The notes beneath the pieces are model-generated. The model had not been told where the DNA came from. It ran no database searches and saw nothing but the letters and a program-made list of their open reading frames with translations. A program made the position numbers and the translations under genes. This document shows positions 10,601 to 22,299 of a DNA stretch of 64,000 nucleotides, piece after piece. Numbering within the stretch: position 1 is the first letter of the stretch; each line of letters starts with the position of its first letter. The stretch comes from Scleroderma bovista (lineage: Eukaryota > Basidiomycota > Agaricomycetes > Boletales > Sclerodermataceae). The DNA lies in contig JAYMGJ010000104.1 in assembly GCA_037178675.1 (NCBI GenBank), positions 20,331 through 84,330 of the forward strand, written 5' to 3'.

Positions 10601-13229
10601 GCACAGTTCCAGAGGGAAGCTGGGAGGTGTTTGAGGCTATTATAATGAGCGTCGAGACTTTCAAGGCGTTGGAGACGCCCGATAGACCCTGGGAGTTCGA
10701 CGAGGTGGTTGTCCGAGCACGAAAGAGTAAGAAGGTGGCTCAGATCACCTAGGGTTTCGGGAAGTAAGCGGAATAAGTTATGATCTAGCTTGAGGTGCTG
10801 CAGAGAGGTGAGATGCGAAAGAGCAAAATCATCCAGCGAAGATAGCTTTGCGTGTGAAACGTCGAGGGACGTCAATGCACATGGCGTCTGCGTCGGAGGG
10901 ACAAGTTTGAGAAGGGTGATATGGTTATGAGACACCTCCAGCGTATCGGCAGTGACGGGCCAGTTGGATAAATCGAGGGCATGCACACAGTTGTGATTAG
11001 CTTGAAGAAATTCGAGTTTTGGAAGTGTCTGTGCGAAGGAAAGATCTGTAATGTTATTCCGTCGACAGTCCAATATCTTGAGCTCGACAAGTTGACTGCA
11101 CTGCTCAGGGATCTTCGAAATACTGTTACCAACGAATATGAACCTTTCTAGCTGAGTTAACTGGCCAATGTCCTCGGGAAGCTCAGTGATCATGTTGAAA
11201 GATATATCGAGATCGACGAGGGCGGATAGCTGACATATTACGGGTGGAAGCTGGACAAACTTGTTGTTTGATATGTTCAAATTCTTGAGGTTGCAGAGCC
11301 GAGGGAAATACCATGGGAGTTGTTCCATTCTGTTGTTCTGCAACTTCAACGTACTAAGTTCAAGAATTCGGTCAAGCGCAGCATCATCAAGATCTACGAT
11401 GCGATTGCAGGACAGATCGAGGCGATGGAGGCTTGCCAAGTGCCGCACGTTCTGAGGCACTTTCTTCATGGCCATATTTGACAACCGGAGTTCACGTAGG
11501 GCATTGCACGACTGGACAAAGTCGAGGGGTATCTCTACCATGGGATTTCGTGATAGATTGAGGTATATGATTGATGCTGCATTCTTGTGAAAAATAATCG
11601 GTATGGTGGGCAAGCCGCACCCAGTGAGATCCACGTATTCGGATTCATGGAAATGAAACTCATCCTGTAAATGATTACTTAGAATAGGCCGAAAACCGAA
11701 AGAGAAACTCACCGGTAGATCGAGGAGTTGACTTTTGTAAACAAATTTGAGAAGGAACGTCATATCCTCCGCAGCAATGTAATCAAGACTATCAGCCTGG
11801 TCGTACCCAGCTTGTTCCAACCGCTGTCGCGTAATAGCAGCTGGTCGTTCGGTTGGCGCAAGGACACGCTCTAAAGGTGATATTTGAGAAGTAAAGTATA
11901 TGTCACGAAAGCAGTACACTGACCTCGACCACGTTCTTTCAGGTATAACTTGTGTGTTTCCCGCTCCTGATCAAGGAGTAGTTTAGCATTAAGTGAAGGA
12001 GTAAGATCCGCCACCATGGAGGCTCGTTGAAGTTGAGCGACGTGATAGGACCCGTCGTCGCGATATATCCGGACGCGCACGGATTTGTTCATGACCGAAG
12101 GTGTCGGTTGCTTGGATGGATGATGCGACTTGTGGTCACGACGTTTTCGTGCACTGACATCGTTCGAAGTTGACCAGCTGGAAGAGGTGCGTGAATTGTT
12201 GGGAACGGCAGTTTCGTCCTCCGAGGTCAAGTGGACATCGGCCATAGGCGCATTATCGTCATCTATTTCAACCGCCCAACTTTCTGGAGCAGTCCAAGCG
12301 TCCAACGAGCTATGCTGAAGGCCATCTTGGTACAGAGTGGGTATCGTCTTCGGGGATATTTTACGGAATTCGTGGAAGTAATGGGCTCTCCGTTTGGATG
12401 ATAATGACGAGCTCGGGCTAAATGGGTTACTGAACATGGATGAAGAAAAGTGATGCGGGGGCAAGGGTTCAGACGGCGTGGTCTCCAAAACACTCGATAT
12501 TGAAGCTGTAGAGGGACCGGCCAGTGCATCTGACCTGATGATGCCATCCATGTCAGACAGATTGGTGTCGAGGGTGAAAGGTGTTTCGCCCGACGATTCG
12601 TTTGGAGGATGCGTAGGCGTTCTGTTCATACGTAGTTTTCTTATCCGAGACTCCTTCTTCAAAGAAGGCTGTGAAAGAGAGCCCGTAGGGGAGTAAGACC
12701 GATAGAATGCTGCACTGTCCGGCATAGATATCTGGGAGGCGTTCATAGGGAGATAGGGTACGACGGTATCGTTGCTGTCCAGGTTGAGTTTTGACCGAGA
12801 GCGCTTCCGCATAATGTCGGTAAAGAAGCCGCGAGATTTACCCTTTCGAGAGTCAGTTGAGCAGGTATCGAACGGCTCTGCTAGGTACGACTGAGAGTCG
12901 CTTCCTCCGCTTCTATAAGAGGCTCCGGAGCTGCTTAGCCGGGCGAATGTGGGAAGGGAGGGAAGTGATGGCTTGTGAACAAAGCCAAAGGAACGTTTCT
13001 GAGGCGGATCAGGCTACAAACCGGCGGTGAATGGTGGGGTGGCAAGAAGAGGGCGTATCGAACGAACCGAGTACAACCATGGTGCAATGTCAGCGCTGGG
13101 CTTGCTAGTAGGTGAAGACGCAGGTTCGTTAGTAGGCTGATCGTCAGAGTCGTTGGAGACTGGCGGGGGGGAATCTGAAAGGATAGACAGTGAGTTTGCG
13201 TCGTCCTGGGTATTGTCTGTCCACGCCAT
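7687..13229 (-). CDS. adenylate cyclase (fungal CYR1/UAC1 type)
   Basis: The enzyme makes cAMP from ATP and is the effector of Ras/G-alpha signalling at the membrane. I infer exons 13229-13068, 13013-11924, 11870-11713, 11664-10055 and 10000-7687. They sum to 5334 nt, exactly in frame, giving 1777 aa. Order: a disordered Ser-rich N-terminus; a Ras-association domain around residues 360-430 (SVRVRIYRDDGSYHVAQL); a long array of LRRs around 480-1060 with repeated LxxLxLxxNxL; a PP2C-like domain around 1090-1380 (MSYGIADNLG, GSDGSIMIMV); a class III cyclase domain around 1425-1630. Metal Asp residues are present in FTDIRNSTQLWD and KTEGDAF, with the GLHCG segment downstream. All introns are 48-54 nt with good GT-AG ends except the first (donor GTTCGT), which is needed to skip an in-frame TAG at 13014. 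No lesion seen, unlike its neighbours. Confidence 0.93.
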
Positions 13230-13719
13230 CCGTTGTGGGACTCGCGCCCTCGCGTGGTTGAGGATTTATCGCAAACTTGATAGTGGTCGGCAAACAAAGT
13301 TCATGTCGACTTACATCTCGAGGGAAAGATCTGAGAGGGTTAAGACAGACGCGATCATGCCGCATAATTCAGCAGGGAGAATGGATAGCGTTTCCGTGCA
13401 TATGCGGCAGAGAGCGAGAGTGTGTCTGAACGCGAAATGCATTGCCCAGGACTAGTAATGATCCACACCTCAGGCAGCTCTTTTCGGGACCAATAGAGGT
13501 CTTACAGACCCATTTCCGTTGTAGGCGGTAATACGTCTCTTACACCCGACATCTTGCGGATGTCCTAATCGGGACAATTCCGACTTTTCCATTCACGTGT
13601 ACCATATGCATCTAATAATTGCATTCTGCTCTGGGTGACATTCGCACACCGCCGAAGTGAAGCGAGGCATGTCTTGTACCCGATAACGATCCCTGCTACT
13701 CTTGCTCCACATCTGCTGC

Positions 13720-15973
13720 TACCACAAAACTCATTAACACAGAGAAATACGTCGGTGGGGATGTACAAGGTCACTTCGTTGCTGTGGGTCATTGCCCTGT
13801 AGGGATCGATGCCGAGAGGGTTAAACGAGATACGTGAGTTTCATCCTGCTTTCAGCATAGGAACGGGAGGCACTGATCTTCGCATTGTAGGCTGCGCCCT
13901 GACATTCAGCCTAAGCTGGATGCCCTCCGCGCGTTATATGCGGACAAGAAGATTATTGTTGGACGGGACAAGCTCGACGTTGTCAAAGGTATTGTGCAGA
14001 AGGCATGTCCTTTCCTACGTGAACATTCGTGTCGACCCTGACAGACAAGAATAGCTTTGAGCATTCGAGAAACTTCTCCATGATTATCCAGAGTGGAGAG
14101 GTCAAGTGGTACTCATCCAGGTTAGGTCCCCTAGTGTTTTCATCCAAGCTCAGCCTAACAAATGTGTCTACCTAGGTAACGTCCCCCGCCCTGACAGACT
14201 CGCCCAAACTGGAACGGCAGATTTCGGAACTCGTCGCACACATCAACGGCGAGTATGGAAGTTTGCCCTGTTCATCACTAGTACGTGGCTCTACTGGATA
14301 TGACGCATGTTAACCACCCATTCCCTCACAGTCACCAAACACTCAAAAAGGACGAATTCTATGCGCTCCTCGAGGCCGCTGACCTCGGCGTGATCACCCC
14401 TCTCCGCGACGGGATGAACACGACCTCGATGGAATACGTCATTGCGCAGGAGCGCACCAACAAGTCACCACTTGTCCTGAGCGAGTTTATGGGCATCAGT
14501 CAGCACATGTCTGAGGCGCTGCAGGTGAACCCTTGGGACCTCGGGGTGCGTGCTTTATATTACACTCGCGGATGATGGGCTCACCTCTGAGGGTTGCGCG
14601 TCCCACTGTATGTATCCAGGATGTCGCAGCAGCAATGAACCACGGTCTCCGCATGTCCGAGGCCTCCGGGGCCTCTCGGCATGCAGCATTGCACCGCGTC
14701 GTAACGACGCATACGTCGCATACATGGCCGTCTGTACTGGCCAAGATGCTGCTTTCGCAGATAAATGGACAGACGACGGCGAGGAGGACGCCGTACCTCC
14801 CTAAAGATACCCTCAAGGGAAGTTATGATCGCGCGAAGAAGAGGCTGTTCCTCTTTGATTACGATGTGCGTATACATTTAATATGCGCCCTTCGTGTCAC
14901 TGACGGGACTGGGGTATGATTCGAAACAGGGCACATTAACACCGATCGTGAAGACGCCCTCGATGGCCGTTCCCTCCCCCGATGCTCTCCTGGTGCTCAC
15001 CAAACTATCCTCCGACCCCAACAACATCGTGTATATCGTCTCTGGGCGGGACCAGGTCTTCCTCGAGATCCACCTCAGACACATCCGAAAACTCGGAATG
15101 AGCCCCGAACACGGCGGGTTCGTGCGCGAACCGCAGAACGGCGAGAGTGACTGGGTCAACTTCACGGAGAGGCTGGATATGGGGTGGATGGACGAGGTCG
15201 CAGAGGTGTTTAAGTATTATACTGAGAGGATGACGGGGAGTCATATCGAGATCAAGAAGAGTTCGATCACGTGGCATTATCGGTCGAGTGATCCGGAGTG
15301 GGGGTGAGTGGTGACGCTGTTCTGTATGGTACTGGTGCTGATGGAGATGGGGCCGGCGTGTACAGGTTGTTCCAGTGCAGGCAGTGTCAGGATTTGTTGG
15401 AGAATAATTTGGTGCCTAAACGCCCGATCGAGGTTCTCGTGGGGAAGAACAACCTTGAGGTGCAGCCGATTGCTGTCAACAAGGTAATGTCCTCGTCGAT
15501 ACCCTTGCTCTACTTGCTGATTTGCTTGTATTTCTCAACTGGCTCTCATATATGCGTATATACACGCAAGGCGAAATTGTCAAGCGTATCCTGTACATGA
15601 ACCCAGACGCCGAGTTTATCTTCTGTGCGGGTGACGATAAGGTATATCCAACACACTTACTTTACCGTGCACGCATATTCACTGACACGTACGTTTCACA
15701 CAGACCGATGAAGACATGTTCCGCGCGCTACTTATATTCCCTTCCTCTCTGCCCGGGGATACAAAGGTGACAATGGAGGCTCCGCTGTCGGTCACACTTA
15801 CCTCCCCATCAGGGCAGGAATCCAAATCAACGTACCCCGACGTCGACCTCGCCATCCGGCCCGATGACATATTCATAACTGCAGTGGGACGCAGCTCATA
15901 TGTTGCACGTTGTTGGGGAGAAAAGTGTTGGATGGACTGGGACGCCAGCGAGCACCGAGAGCGGGAGTGCTAG
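13720..15973 (+). pseudogene. trehalose-6-phosphate phosphatase (TPS2-like), 5'-truncated and broken
   Basis: Trehalose-6-phosphate phosphatases carry a glucosyltransferase-20-like N-domain and a HAD phosphatase C-domain. Visible in order: VQGHFVAVGHCPVGIDAERV near 13760, RPDIQPKLDALRALYADKKI, FEKLLHDYPEWRGQVVLIQ, LGVITPLRDGMNTTSMEYVI, HTSHTWPSVLAKMLLSQING, then the HAD motif LFLFDYD|GTLTP across an intron (14866-14930), VYIVSGRDQVFLE, HIEIKKSSITWHYRSSDPEW, and FIFCAGDDK|TDEDMFRALL. At least eight introns fit. Damage: the first several hundred residues are absent; TGA at 14058-14060 sits where relatives have Arg (L-R-A-F-E context); the intron before it (14003-14054) begins GC rather than GT; and about 2 nt are missing near 14265 before PVHHYHQTL. 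Not expected to make a working enzyme. Confidence 0.85.
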
Positions 15974-16375
15974 TGAAAAGAACGTTCTTTAATACTGTCG
16001 GCGCACGTTGATATGATCTGTGATCTGTGTCGAGAGCATCATGATTCCACGCCACGCGTTACGACGTGTAGTAATAGACAGACGTACATTGATTCGCTCG
16101 CTTTTTCCTCTCTGGCTTTCCAGGACTTAGTTGTATACTAGTACGTCGCGGTGGGCTTTCAAAAGTGGATCTTTAGGAGGCCCGGAATGGTATACGCATC
16201 TATAGATATTTCTTCATGAATATTATTTACGGGGACAGCAGACTTCCCGCGCGAAATCCACCGTCCCAAAACATCGTGCCAATGGCGAACGGCGAATCAA
16301 CAACAAATGGCAAAGAGTCACGTGCGCATTGTGGAATAGAATGTGATCGTGTCTTTCACCATCTTTGCAGGTACT

Positions 16376-16950
16376 CTAACTAGTTACCTCCGAACCCCTT
16401 GCTAGCAACGTGGTGTAGCGGCGGCGACAGCGATGACACCCATGCCGATGACACACCGCGAGACGTGGTAGTATGGTGGTGTGGACGGCGGCGGCTGGCA
16501 GTACGACGGCGGGCGACGATCCGGCCATGCCAGCACGTTGAGGGCGACGGCGACGGCGACGTGACGACGCCGCCACGTATATGGCCAATGCCATGGTGAT
16601 ACGGCGACAGCGACGCGGACACGTGCACGACCAATGCCACGATGACTCTACGGCGACGTCACTGCCATGCCAGCACGTCGCCTTTGACAACGGCGCCGAC
16701 GCGCACATGGCCAGTGCACGGTGCTCTGATGACGACATGGACGCACACATGGCCAGTGAACATCGACGGCATGGTTGGCAGTGCCACGGCGATATGGCGA
16801 TGGTGACAGCACGGCCATGCCAGCATGCGCCTCCGATGACGACGCGGACACGCACATGGCCAATGCCACGACACCGCCATGCTAGCACGTCGAAGGCGAC
16901 GGCGGCGCATGGCCAGTGCTACGGTGATATGGCGTCCAACTGTCGCTCAA
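16376..16950. repeat. degenerate GGCGA/CATGGCCA tandem repeat
   Basis: Imperfect repeats built from CACATGGCCAGTGC, ACGGCGACG and GCCATGCCAGCACG, recurring about every 50-60 bp. Long open frames on both strands are by-products of the repeat and are not called as genes. From 15974 to 16375 I see no gene. Confidence 0.6.
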
Positions 16951-17160
16951 CGCCCTTTTCAACGGCTGTGTCGTCTTCAACAAAGACCTCGCCGGTCTCA
17001 ACGCTCTATACAACGTACGTACCGCTCTCGATGTTGTTTTTCATCGCCATTAACGCTCCTTCCCCATTTTTAACCGTCTCTCGCGCCGTCAATGCCACTC
17101 CAGCCGTTGACAACACCACTGCCACTTTCAATGCTCTTGACAGTGTCATTGGCATGGTGG
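16950..17160 (+). repeat. stray copy of the KDZ terminal-repeat exon cassette
   Basis: Sequence around GGTCTCAACGCTCTATACAA|CGTACGTACC, a pyrimidine-rich intron-like tract, then TCTCGCGCCGTCAATGCC. It closely matches the cassettes at 51030-52060 and (inverted) 60780-61400 inside the KDZ element. It suggests a fragment of a related element about 34 kb away. It is followed by GTTGTTGCC-rich low-complexity DNA to about 17330. Confidence 0.6.
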
Positions 17161-17499
17161 GTCGTCGCATTGGTGGCGGTGGTGACGGTTGGCATCGGTG
17201 ATGCTGGCGTCGTCATCTAGTGGTTGGGCCATTGAGGGGTTGTTGTCACCGTTGCCAACGTTGGTGGTGGTGGGCCATTGGCATTGGTAACACTGGGGTC
17301 GTTGTTGTTGTCGCGTGGTGGCCTGCAAAGGTGCAAAATGATGACATTAAGCACGTAAAGGTGAACGTTTGGCAGCCGCTGGAGGGCAACCTGCGAATCC
17401 TGAACGTGCTGTTGTTCTGATACCTCATCATCCACTTTCGCAGCAGCATGCAAGTCAGCAAAATAGAACAAACGAAACAGTTAGCACACCCACCCGTCA

Positions 17500-19895
17500 G
17501 ATATAACTTCCTAATATTGGCCCATCCTTCCCACAGCGCCAAGGGAGGATCAAGCTCCAACGCCCACAGTTTGACACACCCAGCAAGAGCAGGCGCATTG
17601 AACTTGGCCAGCATCTCCTCGAAGAAAGGCTGCCCTGGCAGAATCGCACTAAGACTCTTGCGTAGATGATGCACAGCAGGCAGCGGGATATCATACATCC
17701 ACGCTTTGTGCCTCTCTGCACAAGCAACGTCACATTCGTACTAATCTCACGCGCAGGCAAGAAACAGCCACACATTGGCAACATTCAGCAACTTCGGGTA
17801 TGCACCGTCCAGCGTGTCCAAGAGCGCTGTGAGAACAGGGGGGACGAGGTCTTTCTTCTCCTCGCCAGACGTGAGAGCAGACCAGCCACCCTCGGCCCAT
17901 TTACGAAGGTCGATGCCAAAGACAACATCAGACTCGTCGTGGGCGACGGATTCGTATAGTTGTGGAACAGGGCGGAACAGGCCAGTGCAGTAGCGCTCAA
18001 TGAGTGCCGTTAGGTCAGATTCGGGCTGTAGAGCGCTCCAGTGTAGGCTCGAGTGCCTTGGGTAGATTCGCCAGTGTTCCCTGGTACTGGAGAGGACTGG
18101 AACATATGCATTAGAATACGCTTCGGCGTGGATAGAATAAGCTGACCAATTTTGACGGTTCGCAGACGCTCCACCTCCCATCTCTGAGGCGTCTTAAGAA
18201 CCTCCTTGAACCTCTCAGACCCAGTCGTTGCCTGTCCAACTTCCACACGGTGACGCAGTATATCTTGTCTGCCTCTTCCGCCTCCCGGCGCTGTCGAACA
18301 TATGCAGGCTCATTCTGGGAATTTGCATTCAAAGGCTTGGTTATGGCATTGACGAGGTTATTCGAGCGTTTGAGTAAGTTATCGGTAATCTGACGACCCT
18401 TTGGAGGAATGGCTGGTTCGGTCGATTTACTCTCCAGATCGAATGCCTTTGCAGGTATGTTAGGCACTGGACACTTCAGCAACTATTCGTGGATCTGCCT
18501 TACCTTGGGACGGAACTGGTAATACGCATCCGCATGAACGAACTGGTTTCGACATGCCGAAGGAGACCTTCCCTCTCTACCAAATCTCTTGCAACGTCCT
18601 CTGCCAGATCGAGGCTTCCTTCGAACACGGGCACATGCTTGTTAAACCACTCCACAAATTCGGCACCAGAGAAACACTGGTTATTCGCCTAACAAAGGGA
18701 ACTGGTCAAGGCGCAATGGCATTTCAGCAGCAGCCTGCGTGAGCAAACTGGATATGGCAGCAGGGGGAAATGCGATGCTCGCCATCACAATCGAAAGACG
18801 GTTCGGTGAGTGGCTGTGGGAATGAAGTCTCCAGCTTGGCAGGCGGTAGAGGAGGCGACATTGGGTGGCGAGGGCAGTTCTACTGCCTTGCCCTTACCCT
18901 TGTCCACCTTTGGCGACTCCCTCTTCACATCATCTGTGCCTTCGGTGTGCGTGTCTGATTCGGCTGTGGAGCTGACAGACCCCGCAGCTCTGCGCTGGAT
19001 CTCTTTTAGTCTCTGCGAGATGCGTTCAGAGACGGTTCCAGGCCGCTGGGGTGTGCGTGCATCACGAGGCGCAAGATGGGGAGATGTCGTGTATGGTCGT
19101 TCATACCATTGGTTGGAGCGAATCGTGCTCTGGAAAGTGCTGTCAGAGAAGGCACGCATAGATGAAGATGATGACAAACTTGTCCTCTGCATCGTCTGCT
19201 TTATGGGTCTTGGCGAGGTACATATTCTTCAGTTTGATGACCTGGAGATGAGAGGGTGAGGATGGTGTCTGTGCGTGTCAACATCCAAACCCACCTCTTT
19301 CTGCACGTCTTAGTATTCACACACCCAAGTGTGTAGTACTGTCCCTTTGCTTGACGACAGCCGTTCCTGGTTGGTCTCCATGAGCCTGTAACAAGGGTAA
19401 ACGTCATCACCATACTGTACCTTGTATTTCTCGGTGGACGTTTCCTTGAGGAAGTGATTCGTTGTAGACCGCGGAACACCATTAAGAGTGACGCTCCGTC
19501 ATCTCTACTGAAACCAGTGCCTGAAACAGGTTAGTGTCCTAGCGATAATGGCGATGAGGTGCTAGGACAGACCTGGTGACCCTATAGCGGGTGGAGTGAG
19601 TAGGGCAGATGCCAGATGCCAGATGCCATCTGATTCTCTGCTTCCACTCGAGCCTGGGAGGTTGTTAGCGGTCCACGCTGACAAGTGAATAACCATGGAG
19701 CACCATATTGTGATGAAAGCGACAATGTCGTCATTCTCCACGACGCCCTGTGCAGAGGCTGGTAAGAACTTGAAATGCCCAATTGGAAATGAGACATACC
19801 TGTTCGAGTTTTCCGTACAGTATTTCCAGGCCCTTGCAATAATCCTGGGTCCAGAATGAATTGTTGAACGTCAGCGGCACCGACACGACTGCCAT
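17500..19895 (-). pseudogene. F-BAR / DEP / RhoGAP protein, multiply frameshifted
   Basis: RhoGAPs switch off Rho-type GTPases; F-BAR-DEP-RhoGAP proteins act at the plasma membrane in cell polarity. Start near 19895 (MAVVSVPLTFNNSFWTQDY, GLEILYGKLEQ), typical of an FCH/F-BAR N-terminus, continuing ENDDIVAFIT near 19735. A DEP-like segment FSGAEFVEWFNKHVPVFEGS lies at about 18690-18630. Later F-BAR-like helices include KIYCVTVWKLDRQRLGL and TPQRWEVERLRTVK. The RhoGAP region has VVFGIDLRKWAEGGWSALTS, VPPVLTALLDTLDGAYPKL, IPLPAVHHLRKSL and KLWALELDPPLALWEGW. Frame changes occur near 18220 and near 18035, the segment between the two RhoGAP halves is garbled, and most of the first F-BAR helix bundle is missing. 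Domain naming rests on motif memory. A decayed copy. Confidence 0.7.
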
Positions 19896-19942
19896 GGTGC
19901 ATGAAGAGTGTGTTTCTTTGTCGTGCGTGTGCGGGTTGAGTA

Positions 19943-20275
19943 CTAGTACTTGAGTCCGCAGTGGTGGTAATTCTTGGTAATTGCGTCTAATAGCCTCGGC
20001 TGACTCCGAACCGACCCGGGGCCCAATTTTTGTTTCCAAGTCTTATGCTGTTCTACGATGGGCCACGCTGCAAGACGACTGTACTCGTCCGCTGCTGCCC
20101 GACTCGCCGTATCGACAGCCCATCTCGCAAGAACAGCCAAGGCATCGTTTGCACCAGAGACATGGGCTACTGTCCAGCCTCCACCGCCATCCGCGCTCAT
20201 GGCATTCTCGCACAGGATAGGTCTCGCAAATATATTGATGACCCCAGCAGCAGTACACCACGCGTGTATGCTCAA
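19943..20275 (-). other. possible exon of unknown protein
   Basis: A 110-codon minus frame contains ALAVLARWAVDTASRAAADE and LAAWPIVEQHKTWKQK, which look like amphipathic helices. It ends 48 bp before the RhoGAP start codon. There is no recognised family and no clear splice partners; it could be a remnant of another gene or chance. Confidence 0.2.
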
Positions 20276-20559
20276 ATCGTTCCTTGACCTCCTTGCGAAA
20301 TATTACCCCCTCAGCCCGGCACCTTGCTGTCCTCAGAAATACACTCATGGGTTTATTCACTACTGAACACCTACGCGCGCCGTATCTGCACCTTCCTACT
20401 CGAGTTCTAAAAAGCTGCCATGAGTGCTCATGTTGGTCCATTGACACGCGCAAGTGTCGCACAGGAGATGGGTGCTATTCCACTTTTGCGCTGGCATAGA
20501 CAGGTTGGCAGAGTTTACGCGCTATGCGAGACACGTATTGATTTTCAAGTCATCAGCCC

Positions 20560-21040
20560 ACAACACCCATCAACGGTGGAGGTGGTTGCGGTAGACGCCC
20601 AGTGCTGGTGGTGTGGTCGACGCTGGTGCTGGTGGTTGTCGACTGCAGTGGTGATCGCGCTGGCACTGGCCAAGCGACTGAGTCGCCGTCGTCGCCGTCA
20701 TGCCACACTGGCGATCGTATCCGATTTGCTGTGTTCGTACGAGTGGCATAATATGGTGTGTTGGTATTAGTACTTGCAACAGACGAAAATAATTTAAGGC
20801 CATAGATACGTACCGTTTCATCGTCGTGTCATTATGGTGTGTGTGAGCGTGATCGCGCCTTGCGTCCGTTTGCTTGAGTGTGTGGTCACCGTGCTTGGCG
20901 TCACCGCCGTTCGCGGTGATGATCGAGGCGGAGGGTGGCGCCGGTGGTGGTCAAGGAGGAGGAGGTGGTAGTTGGTGTCACCACCGTTTCGCGTGGTGGT
21001 CCAGGCGGAGAGGGCGGTGGTGGTGAGCGTCACTGCTGTT
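20560..21040. repeat. GGTGGT/CGTCGT low-complexity block
   Basis: GTGGTTGCGG, GTCGCCGTCGTCGCCG and GGTGGTGGTGAGCG runs resemble the block at 700-1870. No gene is supported in 20480-21640. Confidence 0.5.
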
Positions 21041-21649
21041 CAAAAAAGATATCAAGCGTCGAGCATCGATATTCGCCGCAGTGTTTACCTGCCAGATGTG
21101 GCGAGTAGCATGTAAGTGAGCAGAGGAACAGACATTCATGTTGTAAGATGGATATGATAGGATCTTCTTCACTCTCTGGTTCAGGAAGGGTATCACCAGG
21201 GCTTATCTGAGCACCGGTGATGTCCTTGGAGAGCGCTGGGCCGCGTGTACAGGGAATCAATTAATGAATATTAGTAGGAAGTGGGGTGGGGGAGAGTGGA
21301 GGGTAGGGGGTAAGCTGGAGCTGGGGGAAGCTTAGTAGTGGCCACACCGAGAAGCAGCACTTCGAGCCAGCAGATTCGCAACTCCAAGGAGAGATCGGGG
21401 TCAATCGATGTTGGTGGTTGTGTTGTAGGAGGGTTACTAGGTTCGCCGCCTTCTGGAAGGGACGTCGAGGTCTTCTCTGGAGAATCAGTGCCACCGAGGA
21501 TGAGAAGGGGCCGATGGTTAAGGACAAAGGGATATGGGGCTTGGAGGGATGTCTGGGGAGAAGAGCCCTCTAGCAAGGGAAGGTAGACACCTAGACATTC
21601 GTACTACTAAGGGCCTATGGATAATCGGGATGCTTTGGTCTGGGCGTAC

Positions 21650-22297
21650 GAGCAATTGGTCTGGACGTACGAGTAACTGCTTGCTGAAACGGGTGACAGA
21701 AGTCAGCCAACAAGTGACAGCGAGCAATTGGTCCGGGCGTACGAGGAACTGTTCGCTGAAACGGGCGACAGAAGTCAGCCAACAAGTGACAGCGAGCAAT
21801 TGGTCCGGGCGTACGAGGAACTGCTCGCTGAAACGGGCGACAGAAGTCAGCCAACAAGTGACAGCGAGCAATTGGTCCGGGCGTACGAGGAACTGTTCGC
21901 TGAAACGGGCGACAGAAGTCAGCCAACAAGTGACAGCGAGCAATTGGTCCGGGCGTACGAGGAACTGTTCGCTGAAACGGGCGACAGAAGTCAGCCAACA
22001 AGTGACAGCGAGCAATTGGTCCGGGCGTACGAGGAACTGCTCGCTGAAACGGGCGACAGAAGTCAGCCAACAAGTGACAGCGAGCAATTGGTCCGGGCGT
22101 ACGAGGAACTGTTCGCTGAAACGGGCGACAGAAGTCAGCCAACAAGTGACAGCGAGCAATTGGTCCGGGCGTACGAGGAACTGCTCGCTGAAACGGGCGA
22201 CAGAAGTCAGCCAACAAGTGACAGCGAGCAATTGGTCCGGGTGTACGAGGGAGCCATCGATAAGACGGGCGTCGGAGGTCAGCCAAGGAAGAGACCT
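21650..22297. repeat. 72-bp minisatellite, nine units
   Basis: The unit begins GAGCAATTGGTCCGGGCGTA at 21650, 21722, 21794, 21866, 21938, 22010, 22082, 22154 and 22226, exactly 72 bp apart. Inner units are nearly identical; the first and last are diverged. A C/T alternation at unit position 31 separates two subtypes in the order T,C,T,T,C,T,C from the second unit on. Because 72 is a multiple of three, each strand has several long open frames (for example a 24-residue repeat EQLVRAYEELFAETGDRSQP...). There is no start, intron or flanking domain to support a protein. Confidence 0.95.
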
Positions 22298-22299
22298 GG

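Noticed and set aside
13014..13016. In-frame TAG in the adenylate cyclase N-terminus
   Set aside because: A 54-nt intron (13014-13067) with AG acceptor removes it and keeps the total coding length a multiple of three.
16376..17201. Arg/His-rich frames on both strands
   Set aside because: Low-complexity repeat plus a KDZ-arm cassette, not a gene.
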